This document shows positions 18,135 through 18,178 of a stretch of 18,178 nucleotides of DNA, piece after piece. Every line of letters starts with the position of its first letter. The stretch's first letter is position 1. The notes under the pieces were generated by a model that was not told the DNA's origin, did not search any database, and saw nothing but the letters and a program-made list of their open reading frames with translations. The translations under genes and the position numbers were made by a program. The stretch comes from Candidatus Pelagibacter sp. (GTDB lineage Bacteria > Pseudomonadota > Alphaproteobacteria > Pelagibacterales > Pelagibacteraceae), in assembly GCA_028343315.1 (NCBI GenBank), contig JAOLYI010000011.1, forward strand, positions 1 to 18,178, written 5' to 3'.

Positions 18135-18178
18135 GAGAGGTGGCCGAGTGGTTGAAGGCGCACGCTTGGAAAGCGTGT
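18134..18178 (+). tRNA. tRNA-Ser (anticodon GGA), 3'-truncated by window edge
   Basis: The first 45 bases of a serine tRNA. Acceptor 5' strand GGAGAGG at 18134-18140, T8 and G9 at 18141-18142, D-arm GCCGAGTGGTTGAAGGC at 18143-18159, anticodon stem CACGC (18161-18165) pairing with GCGTG (18173-18177), and loop TTGGAAA with anticodon GGA at 18168-18170. GGA decodes UCC/UCU. The class II long variable arm, T-arm and acceptor 3' strand lie beyond the window. Placing T8 and the 7-base acceptor fixes the first base at 18134, the last base of the upstream stop codon. Confidence 0.95.

Noticed and set aside
1..18178. CRISPR array, insertion sequence, phage, toxin-antitoxin or defence genes
   Set aside because: No direct-repeat arrays, transposase or integrase motifs, or recognisable defence domains were seen on either strand. 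The tRNA at the right end could be an integration site, but its 3' half is outside the window.

Overview
The window is very AT-rich, almost fully coding, and reads as a piece of core chromosome from a streamlined marine alphaproteobacterium, most likely SAR11 (Pelagibacterales / Candidatus Pelagibacter-like). The grounds are the low GC content, lysine-, asparagine- and isoleucine-rich proteins, tiny or negative gene spacings (about 150 non-coding bases in 18.2 kb), few Shine-Dalgarno sites, and the gene content itself. This assignment is an inference from style and content, not from a database match.

Layout. (1) Bases 1-5906 encode glutamate synthase: gltD, cut by the left edge and lacking only its first residues, then gltB. 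A small atypical NAD(P)-binding SDR-like protein follows directly at 5907-6782. (2) A lone minus-strand alpha/beta hydrolase (6753-7508) converges on the SDR gene with a 30-base overlap of the coding ends. (3) A 36-base divergent spacer (7509-7544) separates the hydrolase from a long plus-strand run and appears to hold two overlapping -10 elements. (4) The plus-strand run is: GT4 glycosyltransferase, thrS, infC, rpmI, rplT, pheS, pheT, lepA, a second GT4 glycosyltransferase, and a tRNA-Ser(GGA) cut by the right edge. Most junctions in it are stop-start overlaps of 1 or 4 bases, or direct abutments. The exceptions are the 60-base gap before rpmI and the 48-base gap before pheS.

How the genes fit together. 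gltD/gltB make glutamate from glutamine and 2-oxoglutarate, the main ammonium-assimilation route. The thrS-infC-rpmI-rplT-pheS-pheT order is the classical bacterial translation cluster (threonyl-tRNA synthetase, IF3, L35, L20, both PheRS subunits), here extended by EF4/LepA and a serine tRNA. Two envelope-type glycosyltransferases bracket this cluster and are physically fused to it by overlapping stop/start codons, so they are probably co-transcribed with it.

I found no mobile element, CRISPR array, toxin-antitoxin pair, phage gene or defence system. I do not see a new multi-gene system here. The observations worth a second look concern gene overlap and compaction: a tRNA that begins on the last base of a stop codon, infC starting with GTG directly after the in-frame thrS stop, the shared divergent promoter, and the glycosyltransferase/translation linkage. 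No stretch longer than 60 bases lacks a gene.
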